Origin: Enhydrobacter sp.
Lineage (GTDB): Bacteria; Pseudomonadota; Alphaproteobacteria; Reyranellales; Reyranellaceae
Assembly: GCA_026126105.1 (NCBI GenBank)
Contig: JAHCJV010000002.1
Location: 62,001-126,000 of the forward strand
Direction of reading: 5' to 3'
DNA: 64,000 bases
Under the pieces are notes generated by a model that saw only the letters and a list, made by a program, of their open reading frames with translations, ran no database searches and had not been told where the DNA came from. A program made the position numbers and the translations under genes. This document shows positions 45,779-53,294 of this stretch, in pieces (the stretch's first letter is position 1; the number at the start of each line of letters is the position of its first letter).

Positions 45779-46867
45779 TCACGCTGCTTCCCTGCAGAGC
45801 TTCAGCAGGCCGGCGGCCGTGCTCGCCCAAGTGAAGCGTGCCGCATGCGCACGACCATGATCGGACAAGCGGCGGCGCAGACCGGCGTCCTGCGCCAGCT
45901 GAACCATCTTCCCCGCCAGGCCAACGACGTCATCCATGCCAGTGACCAGCACCGCCTCGCTGCCGCCGGCGATTTCCAGCAGGGCAGGTTGATCGCTGAT
46001 CACCACTGGGCAGCCGCAGGTCATGGCTTCGAGCGGCGGGAGGCCGAAGCCTTCGTAGCGTGACGGATAGACGAGCGCGAGCGCGTGCTCGTACAGGGCC
46101 CGCAACCCGGCATCGGAGACATGGCCGACATAGTGGATGACGTTCGAGGCGAAGGTCCGATCGTCCGCGCCCTGGTGCACGCGACCCTCGCGTTTTCCGG
46201 TCATCACGAGATGGACATCGGCGAGCCCGGCTCGCTCGAAGGCCGCCGCTACCAGCTCGGTGTTCTTGTTGCGGCTGCCTACGCCAACCGCCAGGAAGAA
46301 GCGCCGCCCCTCGAGCCCGTACTCCCGCAGAACGCCCTGATCGGCCGGCTGGCGCAGGATATGCTCGCCGCCTTCGGCGCAGATCGCGAGCCGATCGCCG
46401 GGAATGCCATACCACCGGGTAATCTCCCGGCGAGAAAATTCGGAGATCGTGACCAGCCGGGCGGCGATCACGCCAAGCAGCGGCACCAGCACACGATAGG
46501 TCAGCCGGAACGCAAGCGAGAACGCCTCCGGCATGACTCGTGGCGTCGCATCGTGCACGACGACGACCTGCCTATGCTTGAGGACCGGACCCAGATTGCA
46601 GAGGTTCAGCAGAACGCCGCCGAGGGCGAGACGGGGCAGATCGCACTGCTCCCAGGCGTAGCCGCCGTTGAACAGGCCGCCGTTGCGTACGGCGATGTTC
46701 TCGAAGGCCGGAACGGTCGCGCCGCCCGGCGCGAGCAACGTCACTTCCAGTCCCCGGCCGACCTCCGTGCCGAGCAAGCCGTCCATGGCCCGGACGGTCT
46801 CCAGGGCCATGCGCTGAACACCCGTTTGTCGCTGGGTGAGGAAGCGTCCGTTGATGAAGACCCGCAT
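45779..46867 (-). CDS. Glycosyltransferase family 4
   Basis: A 362-residue GT-B enzyme: MRVFINGRFLTQRQTGVQRM at the N-terminus is typical of the mannosyl/rhamnosyl-type transferases of polysaccharide loci, with FLAVGVGSRNKNTELV and YPSRYEGFGLPPLEAM in the donor domain. The specific sugar cannot be inferred. The start at 46867 lies 2 bp after the phosphosugar transferase stop, so translation is tightly linked. Confidence 0.9.
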   Translation of the reverse strand: MRVFINGRFLTQRQTGVQRMALETVRAMDGLLGTEVGRGLEVTLLAPGGATVPAFENIAVRNGGLFNGGYAWEQCDLPRLALGGVLLNLCNLGPVLKHRQVVVVHDATPRVMPEAFSLAFRLTYRVLVPLLGVIAARLVTISEFSRREITRWYGIPGDRLAICAEGGEHILRQPADQGVLREYGLEGRRFFLAVGVGSRNKNTELVAAAFERAGLADVHLVMTGKREGRVHQGADDRTFASNVIHYVGHVSDAGLRALYEHALALVYPSRYEGFGLPPLEAMTCGCPVVISDQPALLEIAGGSEAVLVTGMDDVVGLAGKMVQLAQDAGLRRRLSDHGRAHAARFTWASTAAGLLKLCREAA

Positions 46868-46869
46868 CG

Positions 46870-48369
46870 TCAGGAATTGCCGGCAGAGGGGAACAGCATT
46901 GCCGGCAGAGTACTGAACAGGATCTTGAGATCGAGGCGCCAGGACCAGTGCGAGATATAGTAGAAATCGAACTCGACGCGCTTGCGCAGCTTCTCTTCGG
47001 TGTCCGTCTCGCCACGCCAGCCGTTGACCTGTGCCCACCCGGTCATGCCCGGCTTGACGCGATAGCGCAGTGCGTAATTGGGCACGACATCGCCGTAGAG
47101 CTTACCGTCTGCCTTGGCCATGATGGCGTGCGGCCGCGGCCCGACCAGCGACATGTCACCCTTCAGCACGTTGATGATCTGCGGCAGCTCGTCGATCGAG
47201 TATTTGCGGATGAAGCGACCGACCCGCGTCACCCGCGAATCGCCTTTGGTAACCAGCGTGTCGGCATTCGCATCCGCTTTTGCCGTGTACAGCGAGCGGA
47301 ACTTGTAGACGGTGAACAGCCGGCCGAACTGGCCGCGCCGGGGCTGGCGGAAGATCACCGGCCCCGGGCTGTCGAGCTTTATCGCGATAGCCGTGCCGAC
47401 CAGGATCGGGGACAGGAGAATGAGGACGATCGTTCCCAGGCCAAGGTCCGTCGCCGTCTTGATCACCCGCTGGTAAGGGGGCAGCGGCGGCGTATGCAGG
47501 ATCGGCGTCAGCTTGGCCGCCGCCGCAGCGGCGGTCGTCGTCAGAGCGGCGAACGCCGGCAAGTCCGGAATCAGACGGATGGTGGCCGGCATGAAGCGGA
47601 GCTGCTCGACGAGTTGGAGGATACGCGAGCCGGCGGTCCAGGGGACGGCCAGGAAGATGTCCAGCTCGTCATAGGTCTCGGAGAAGGCGGACACCGCGTC
47701 GAGAGTACCGATGTAGGGAAGAACTTCAGCCAAGGGGCCGTCGCGGCCTTGGCCGTCATCGAAGTACCCGACCAGGCGATACGGGCTCGACTCGTCCGAC
47801 GCGACGCCTCGCACCAAAGCAAGGGCGGCGTCGTTATTCCCCACGACGACGGTCGGACGTTGAAGGTAGGCCGCCCCTACATTGTGGCGAACGACCCTGG
47901 CAACGAGGAGCCGGCACGTTTTGGCGATGGCGGCCGTGGCAAGCAACCAAGCCATCCACACAGCGATTTCGAGAAACGAGAGCCCGTGTTCGCCGAATTT
48001 GGCCGCGAGCACCCCCGCGAAGAGCCCCCCGAGGAGGCGCACGGGCGGCCCGATCTCACCGCCCTCGAGAGCGGCGCGGCGGCGCGGGTAGATTCTCAGA
48101 ATCCAGGCCAGGATCAGAAAGGCGGTCGCCAGTCCGACCACGACGGGCCTGGTAATCCAGCTGCCGAAGCCAAGGTGATCGGCGAGCGCTGCCGCTGCCA
48201 AGCCGGCGCCGAACAACGCCGCCGTATCGATGAGGCAGAACAGGACGCCGAACACGAGCACAAAGACGTAGGGTGAAAAATGGCCAGCCCTCGGCACGCC
48301 ACCGAAATCGTGCGCTACGCCGATGTCCTCGGCGTCATCGTGGATCGCCGAACGATCAGAAACACTCAT
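46870..48369 (-). CDS. Undecaprenyl-phosphate glucose/galactose-1-phosphate transferase (initiating PHPT)
   Basis: A 499-residue polyisoprenyl-phosphate hexose-1-phosphate transferase. Four N-terminal helices and a CoA-binding-like middle domain (VVVGNNDAALALVRGV) are followed by the membrane-penetrating helix and the catalytic domain. Catalytic blocks include VYKFRSLYT, SIDELPQIINVLKGDMSLVG and the ending RVKPGMTGWAQVNG. It starts the lipid-linked repeat unit on undecaprenyl phosphate. GalE next door fits a glucose or galactose first sugar. Confidence 0.92.
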   Translation of the reverse strand: MSVSDRSAIHDDAEDIGVAHDFGGVPRAGHFSPYVFVLVFGVLFCLIDTAALFGAGLAAAALADHLGFGSWITRPVVVGLATAFLILAWILRIYPRRRAALEGGEIGPPVRLLGGLFAGVLAAKFGEHGLSFLEIAVWMAWLLATAAIAKTCRLLVARVVRHNVGAAYLQRPTVVVGNNDAALALVRGVASDESSPYRLVGYFDDGQGRDGPLAEVLPYIGTLDAVSAFSETYDELDIFLAVPWTAGSRILQLVEQLRFMPATIRLIPDLPAFAALTTTAAAAAAKLTPILHTPPLPPYQRVIKTATDLGLGTIVLILLSPILVGTAIAIKLDSPGPVIFRQPRRGQFGRLFTVYKFRSLYTAKADANADTLVTKGDSRVTRVGRFIRKYSIDELPQIINVLKGDMSLVGPRPHAIMAKADGKLYGDVVPNYALRYRVKPGMTGWAQVNGWRGETDTEEKLRKRVEFDFYYISHWSWRLDLKILFSTLPAMLFPSAGNS

Positions 48370-48409
48370 GCTCGCCCACAGTCCCCCTCCCGTTCCGACA
48401 AAGCGAGCG

Positions 48410-49393
48410 CTAGCGGGGCATCTTGCGGCGCCAGCGCAGGGTATCTTCGATCTGCACGGCGAGATCGCGCGTCGGCTGCCATCCAAGCTCGCGCCTGGAC
48501 TTCGTGATATCTCCCACCAGTCGCGGTGAATCGCCGGGCCGTCGCGGGCCGATGCTGTGCGGCACCGGCTTGCCGGCAATGCGCCCCGTCTCGGCCACCG
48601 CCTGCCGGACGCTGTAGCCGGAGCCGCTGCCGACGTTGAAGGCTTCGTGCACGCCCTCGCCGGGCTGCTTCTTGAGCCAGCCGATCGCGCGGACATGGGC
48701 GTCAGCGAGGTCGGTCACATGGATGTAGTCCCGCACGCAGGAGCCATCCGGCGTCGGATAGTCGTCGCCCAGCAGGGTGAGCGGCGGACCGAAGCCCAGC
48801 ACGGCATCGGCCGCAAGCGGCAGCAGATGCGATTCCGGTGAATGCGCCTCGCCGATTTCGCCTCCGGCGTCCGCACCCGCGGCATTGAAATAGCGCAGTG
48901 ACGCCGCGCGCAGTCCTCGCGCCGCAGCCGCCGCAAGGGTGACCTCGACCCTCGCCTTCGACTCGGCGTAGGGACTGAGCGGCGCGATCGGGTGCTTCTC
49001 GTCCAGCAGGTCGTATTGCGGCAGGCCGTAGACGGCGCAGGTGCTGGAGAAGACGAACGCCTCGATGCCGTGGCGCAGCGCCGCCTCGACCAGTACCGCG
49101 GACTTGGTGGCATTGTTGTGCAGATAGCGCTCGGGCTCGCGCACCGATTCGCCGACCTCGATGTAGCCTGCCATGTGAATGATCGCGCGCGGCTTGTGGC
49201 GGGAAAAAACCTCGTCGAGCCGCGCGGCATCGCCGATGTCGCCGTGCTCGAGCGGTCCCCAGCGGACGGCCCACTCGTGCCCCTTCTCCATCGTGTCGTA
49301 GCACACCGGCGTCAGGCCTGCGTCGGCCAGCGCCTTGCTGACGTGACTGCCAATATAGCCGGCGCCGCCAGTGACCAGGACGGCGTCGCTCAT
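48410..49393 (-). CDS. galE: UDP-glucose 4-epimerase
   Basis: A 327-residue extended SDR with the NAD loop VLVTGGAGYIGSH, the catalytic SSTCAVYG serine region and YAESKARVE (YxxxK). It interconverts UDP-glucose and UDP-galactose. The tight link to the initiating transferase and polymer genes gives it a precursor-supply role. The start at 49393 (MSDAVLVTGG) is the family start; longer frames upstream are spurious. Confidence 0.93.
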   Translation of the reverse strand: MSDAVLVTGGAGYIGSHVSKALADAGLTPVCYDTMEKGHEWAVRWGPLEHGDIGDAARLDEVFSRHKPRAIIHMAGYIEVGESVREPERYLHNNATKSAVLVEAALRHGIEAFVFSSTCAVYGLPQYDLLDEKHPIAPLSPYAESKARVEVTLAAAAARGLRAASLRYFNAAGADAGGEIGEAHSPESHLLPLAADAVLGFGPPLTLLGDDYPTPDGSCVRDYIHVTDLADAHVRAIGWLKKQPGEGVHEAFNVGSGSGYSVRQAVAETGRIAGKPVPHSIGPRRPGDSPRLVGDITKSRRELGWQPTRDLAVQIEDTLRWRRKMPR

Positions 49394-49789
49394 GTCGTAT
49401 TCCCACGCATGTGGTCGAGGATGAGTAGCTTCGAGCGGGAAGTCCAGACCTCGACCCTTCAACAGTATGCCGAGGGGTGGTCGAGCACCGGTAGGCGGAC
49501 TGAAGGGCCCAGCGATGAGCAAATGACGAATTGCCCGATCGCGTCGACAAGCGGACAGCCTTGGCTCTGTATGGCGGCCGGCCGCGGGAGCAATATTGTC
49601 CCTATGGCTCGGCTGGATACGGGAGCACGCTGACACGCTGCGCCCGGTGGCCCCATCTTTTGCTGGCGCGGTCGGCGGCGGCAGCGGCGCCCGCCCGTGT
49701 GTCGACCTCAGTATTTCGGCTGACACGATAGGGTAGTGGAGGACCATCGGGTCGCTGACTTGAGAGGCAATGCGGAGGGGGAACTGACA
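49394..49789. other. 396-bp divergent intergenic region
   Basis: This lies between galE (minus) and the avidin-like gene (plus). No convincing gene was recognised; small open frames have poor coding character. It must hold promoters in both directions, including the one for the polysaccharide operon. The only clear element is the Shine-Dalgarno GGAGGGGG at about 49774-49781, which serves the gene starting at 49790. Confidence 0.5.
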
Positions 49790-50176
49790 ATGGTTGGTCG
49801 AAAAATCCGGGGAGCCATCCTGGCGATGGGCATCGGTTGGCTCGGGTCAGAAGCGGCAGCGCAGACGACATGGACGAACGACCATGCGGTTCTTGTCATC
49901 AACTCGATCGACGCCGAAGGCAAGCTGACAGGAACTTATCAGAACAGCGGCAGCCAGTTTCCTTGCGCCGGTATAGCCTATCCGGTCACCGGCTGGATCG
50001 ACGGCAATGTGATCAGCTTCTCGACTCTCAGGAAGAACCCCCGCAATTGCACGGCGGTGGAGACATGGGCAGGCTTCATCAAGGGCGATGAACTCATCGT
50101 TGACTTCATCGCCCTCGCCCGGGACGGCAGCGAGACTGCCGCGCTGCGCGGGACGGATCGCTACCGCAGACGGTGA
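49790..50176 (+). CDS. Secreted avidin-family protein with degenerate biotin pocket
   Basis: A 128-residue protein with a signal peptide (about 1-24, ending EAAA). The mature chain matches the streptavidin/rhizavidin eight-strand barrel: TTWTN (W28, N30), GKLTGTY (Y50), YPVTGW, then ETWAGF (W93) and GTDRY (D123). Cysteines C59 and C87 fall in the two loops that are disulfide-linked in rhizavidin-type avidins. Several residues that bind biotin in streptavidin are changed: the Ser27, Trp79, Thr90 and Trp108 equivalents appear as Val, Arg, Glu and Phe. The last two strands are short. It may bind a different ligand or bind biotin weakly. The start is supported by GGAGGGGG. Confidence 0.78.
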   Translation: MVGRKIRGAILAMGIGWLGSEAAAQTTWTNDHAVLVINSIDAEGKLTGTYQNSGSQFPCAGIAYPVTGWIDGNVISFSTLRKNPRNCTAVETWAGFIKGDELIVDFIALARDGSETAALRGTDRYRRR

Positions 50177-50201
50177 GCGCACCCCTCCCGGCCACCCCCG
50201 T

Positions 50202-51641
50202 TCACATCACCCGGAAGTTGGTGAACTGCCAGGGATCGTCGGTGTCGAGGTCCTCGTAGAAAAGCCGGCCGCGATCCTGGAGCGGGGTCCAGTCGCCGTA
50301 CTTGCCCACGACCGGGCCGAGATAGGGCATGCAGATCTCGAGGTTGCGCTCGAAATCCATCTCGTCGGCTTCGACGATGCCGCGCTCCGGGTTCTCGATC
50401 GCCCAGATGATGCCCGAGAGCACCGGCGCGCAGACCTGGAGCGAGGTCGCGTTGTTGTACGGCGCGAGCTCGCGCGCCTCGTCGATGTCGAGCTGGCTGC
50501 CGTACCAGTAGATGCCCTTGGCATGGCCCATCAGCAGAACGCCCAGCTCGTCGCGACCCTCGGTGATCTCGTCGACGATCAGGCGCTGGTTCTTCTGCTG
50601 GTGCAGGTTCTTGCCCGCGCATTCGTGCATCGACATGATCGCCTGGTCGCACGGATGGTAGGCATAGTGCACGGTCGGCCGGTAGGTGACCTGGCCGCCG
50701 TCCCGCAGCGTGTAGTAGTCGGCCATCGAGATCGACTCGTTGTGCGTGATGATGAATCCGTGGAACGGACCTTCGAGCGGCGTCCAGGTCCGCACCCGCG
50801 TGATCAGGCCCGGGCGATTGAGGTAGATCGCCGCCCCGCAGCCGAAGTCGTGATGCGCGCCATCGTACGGCAGCAGCTTCTCGTGCGTTCCCCAGCCCAT
50901 CTCGGCCGGCTGGCTGCCTTCCGAGACGAAGCCGTCGATCGACCAGGTGTTGACGAACTCGCCGACCCTCTTGGGCTTCTTGGAGACCTGCGTGTCACGC
51001 TCGGCGACATGGATCACCTTGACCCCGAGGTCGCGCGCAAGCTGGCCCCAGCCCTCGCGTGTCGTGGGGGTCGCCGCGTCATGGCCGATGTCCTTGGCGA
51101 GATTGACCAGCGCCTGCTTCACGAAATGCGAAACCAGGCCGGGATTGGCGCCGTGCGCGATCACTGCCGTCGGGCCGCCCTCGTACTTGGGCTTGAGCGC
51201 CAGCATCGTCTCGCGCAACGCATAGTTGGAGCGCCGCGAGACCGACAGGTTCGGATCGGTGTAACCGCCCGGCCACGGCTCGATGCAGGTGTCGATATAG
51301 AGCGCGCCCTTTTCCTGGCAGAACTCGACCAGCGCCGTCGAGGCGACCTCGACCGACAGGTTGACCAGGAAGTCGCCCTTGCGCACCCGCTTGTCGAGGA
51401 CCTGCCGAAGATTCTCCTGCGTCAGCCGCTTCTTGATGAACCTGACGCCGTAGCGCTCGGTCTCCTTCAGGCCTCCGCGATCCTCGGCAGAAATGATGGT
51501 GATCTGCTCGGGCTTGATGTCGATGTGCCGGAAGATCAGCGGCAGCACGCCCTGGCCGATCGAGCCGAAGCCGATCATCACCATGCGGCCGCCGAACGCG
51601 ACATGCTTCTTGAATGCTTTCTTCTTGGATTTCTTGGCCAT
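50202..51641 (-). CDS. hss: Homospermidine synthase
   Basis: A 479-residue NAD-dependent enzyme of the saccharopine-dehydrogenase-like fold that makes sym-homospermidine from two putrescines. The Rossmann segment is GRMVMIGFGSIGQGVLPLI after a lysine-rich start (MAKKSKKKAFKKH). Blocks such as HGANPGLVSHFVKQAL and GWGTHEKLLPYDGAHHD match bacterial homospermidine synthases. It lies downstream of ornithine decarboxylase on the same strand, separated by a hairpin, so putrescine is made and used by neighbouring genes. Confidence 0.94.
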   Translation of the reverse strand: MAKKSKKKAFKKHVAFGGRMVMIGFGSIGQGVLPLIFRHIDIKPEQITIISAEDRGGLKETERYGVRFIKKRLTQENLRQVLDKRVRKGDFLVNLSVEVASTALVEFCQEKGALYIDTCIEPWPGGYTDPNLSVSRRSNYALRETMLALKPKYEGGPTAVIAHGANPGLVSHFVKQALVNLAKDIGHDAATPTTREGWGQLARDLGVKVIHVAERDTQVSKKPKRVGEFVNTWSIDGFVSEGSQPAEMGWGTHEKLLPYDGAHHDFGCGAAIYLNRPGLITRVRTWTPLEGPFHGFIITHNESISMADYYTLRDGGQVTYRPTVHYAYHPCDQAIMSMHECAGKNLHQQKNQRLIVDEITEGRDELGVLLMGHAKGIYWYGSQLDIDEARELAPYNNATSLQVCAPVLSGIIWAIENPERGIVEADEMDFERNLEICMPYLGPVVGKYGDWTPLQDRGRLFYEDLDTDDPWQFTNFRVM

Positions 51642-51698
51642 GATGCCCCCTCGTCTTGCTGCTTGAGTCTCAACGTCTGAGTTTTGTCCTAGAACGGC

Positions 51699-51724
51699 AA
51701 CGGGGCCTTAGATAAGGCCCCGTT
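51699..51724. terminator. Hairpin between ornithine decarboxylase and homospermidine synthase genes
   Basis: A 12-bp perfect inverted repeat (AACGGGGCCTTA / TAAGGCCCCGTT) is separated by 2 nt; a realistic RNA hairpin has about 10 bp and a 6-nt loop. It lies between the two polyamine genes, 26 bp past the decarboxylase stop. There is no T-run on the minus strand, so it may be a weak terminator or RNA-stability element that sets the ratio of the two enzymes. Confidence 0.55.
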
Positions 51725-51750
51725 GTGTCGTCTCCGTGAGGGAGAGAGGG

Positions 51751-52881
51751 CTAGATGCAGACCGCTTTCAAGGGCGCGAAGCCGTTGAATGCGACCGACG
51801 AATAGGTCGTCGTGTAGGCGCCGGTCGAGAGGATCTCGACCTTGTCTCCAGGCTTCAGCGACAGCGGCATCTTGTACTCGGTCTTTTCGTAGAGAATGTC
51901 AGCCGAGTCGCAGGTCGGACCGGCTAGAACGACCGGGCCGGCGCGCGTGCCGTCGCGCGAGGTACGCACACGGTACTTGATGCTCTCGTCCATCGTCTCG
52001 GCGAGACCCGAGAACTTGCCGATGTCGAGATAGACCCAGCGCTTGCGGTCGCTGGCCGCCTTGCGGGAGACCAGCACGACCTCGCTTTGGATCACCCCGG
52101 CGTCGCCCACCATGGAGCGGCCCGGCTCGATGATCACCTCCGGCATATGGTTGCCGAAGTGCCGCACCAGCGCGCGGGTCACTGCATCGCAATAGGCCTC
52201 GATGCCGTTGACCTCGGCGCGGTAGCGCGCCGGAAAGCCGCCGCCCAGGTTGACCATGCGCAGGTCGACGCCCTGCTCGGCGAGCGCAAAGAACATCTGC
52301 GACACCTGCCCGAGCGCACGATCCCACTGGTCGAGATCGGTCTGCTGGCTGCCGACGTGGAAGGAGATGCCGTAGGCGTCGAGCCCCCAGTCCTTCGCCT
52401 TCCGCAGCAGGTCCTTGGCCATGTCAGGCGTGCAGCCGAACTTCTTGCTGAGCGGCCACTCGGCGCCTCCGCAATCGACCAGCACGCGGCAGAAGACCTT
52501 CGCTCCCGGCGCGACGCGGACGAGCTTCTGCAGCTCCGCCTCGCTGTCGAAGGCAAACAGGCGGACGCCCTGCTGGTAGGCCCAGGCGATGTCCTTCTCC
52601 TTCTTGATCGTGTTGCCGAAGGAGATGCGATCGGCCGCGACCCCAGCAGCCTGCACCATCTCGATCTCGCCGCGCGAGGCCGTATCGAACTTGGATCCGG
52701 CAGTCGCCAGGCGCGACAGGACCTGCGCCGCCGGATTGGCCTTCACGGCGTAAAAGATGTGCGCCGTCGGCAACAGCTCGCGCATCCGGCGGAAGTTGCT
52801 CTCGACAACGTCGAGATCGACTACCAGGACAGGAGTCTCAGGCTGCTGCTCGCGCAGGTAACGGAAAATGCGCTCGGTCAT
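51751..52881 (-). CDS. Ornithine (lysine/ornithine) decarboxylase, fold-type III PLP enzyme
   Basis: A 376-residue decarboxylase of the eukaryotic-ODC/alanine-racemase fold. The PLP lysine is in FYAVKANP (K47). The phosphate loop NLGGGFPARY, the EPGRSMVGDAG block and the catalytic cysteine in GPTCDSAD (C324, contributed across the dimer) are present. It makes putrescine from ornithine and can often also decarboxylate lysine. The adjacent homospermidine synthase confirms a polyamine role. A long structured leader with a uORF precedes it. Confidence 0.93.
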   Translation of the reverse strand: MTERIFRYLREQQPETPVLVVDLDVVESNFRRMRELLPTAHIFYAVKANPAAQVLSRLATAGSKFDTASRGEIEMVQAAGVAADRISFGNTIKKEKDIAWAYQQGVRLFAFDSEAELQKLVRVAPGAKVFCRVLVDCGGAEWPLSKKFGCTPDMAKDLLRKAKDWGLDAYGISFHVGSQQTDLDQWDRALGQVSQMFFALAEQGVDLRMVNLGGGFPARYRAEVNGIEAYCDAVTRALVRHFGNHMPEVIIEPGRSMVGDAGVIQSEVVLVSRKAASDRKRWVYLDIGKFSGLAETMDESIKYRVRTSRDGTRAGPVVLAGPTCDSADILYEKTEYKMPLSLKPGDKVEILSTGAYTTTYSSVAFNGFAPLKAVCI

Positions 52882-53140
52882 TGCTGGGGGGTTCCCCGTC
52901 TAAAACGTCAAATTGTTCGAGAGGCGAGTAGATGACGCCGGTGCCGTGAGGCAGCGCGCGTCAGCCCATACTCGACGGGGACAGAAACCGCTTGGGCGGA
53001 AGCTCGAACGATGCGGCCCGGCTCAGTGCCAGGCCAATGACATAATAGCGGGGACAACGCCCCGCGCGGCAAGCAATCATCAGAAGCTCCTTCCCGGACC
53101 CGGCTTTCGCCGGCACTGCCAAAAAGAACACTTTCCGTCG
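52882..53140 (-). ncRNA. Candidate speF-like regulatory leader of the ornithine decarboxylase gene
   Basis: Read on the minus strand, this leader contains in order: a hairpin with GAAA tetraloop (CCGGC-GAAA-GCCGG, 53113-53100), an AAGGAG ribosome site, a 39-codon uORF with an internal GCGGGG / CCCCGC hairpin (53065-53048), a compound hairpin overlapping the uORF stop (outer TGACGC / GCGTCA, 52963-52933) and a GGGGAACCCC self-complement just ahead of the decarboxylase ATG. A leader family called speF has been described upstream of alphaproteobacterial ornithine decarboxylase genes; membership here is inferred from position and structure only. The boundaries are approximate. Confidence 0.55.
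52961..53080 (-). CDS. 39-residue upstream ORF in the decarboxylase leader
   Basis: The ATG at 53080 is preceded by AAGGAG with a 6-nt spacer, an excellent ribosome site. The peptide is basic and starts MIACRAGRCPRYYVIGLALS, ending in a Pro/Ser-rich tail (LPPKRFLSPSSMG). The stop codon sits in the base of a hairpin 79 nt before the decarboxylase start. By analogy with the ornithine-sensing leader peptide SpeFL of enterics, the nascent chain could sense ornithine or polyamine and control the downstream gene. The peptide does not resemble SpeFL. Translation is likely; the regulatory role is a hypothesis. Confidence 0.55.
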   Translation of the reverse strand: MIACRAGRCPRYYVIGLALSRAASFELPPKRFLSPSSMG

Positions 53141-53226
53141 TTGCGTAACCACTAAGGGCCAGCGGCACGTGCGTGGGCGTCTCGGAGTGGTATCTACAAC
53201 TAATGGCCGACGTTACAAGCGGATTC

Positions 53227-53241
53227 TTCCCCACCGGGGAA
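53227..53241. terminator. Hairpin after the ceramide operon
   Basis: A 6-bp perfect stem TTCCCC / GGGGAA has a 3-nt loop, about 55 nt beyond the stop of the MFS gene and ahead of the decarboxylase leader. It is placed to end the ceramide operon transcript (minus strand). There is no T-run, so confidence is limited. Confidence 0.4.
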
Positions 53242-53294
53242 ATTTCTGAGGCTCTTGTGGTGAAGACAACTAGCGACGTGTTGGGAAGTTGCGC

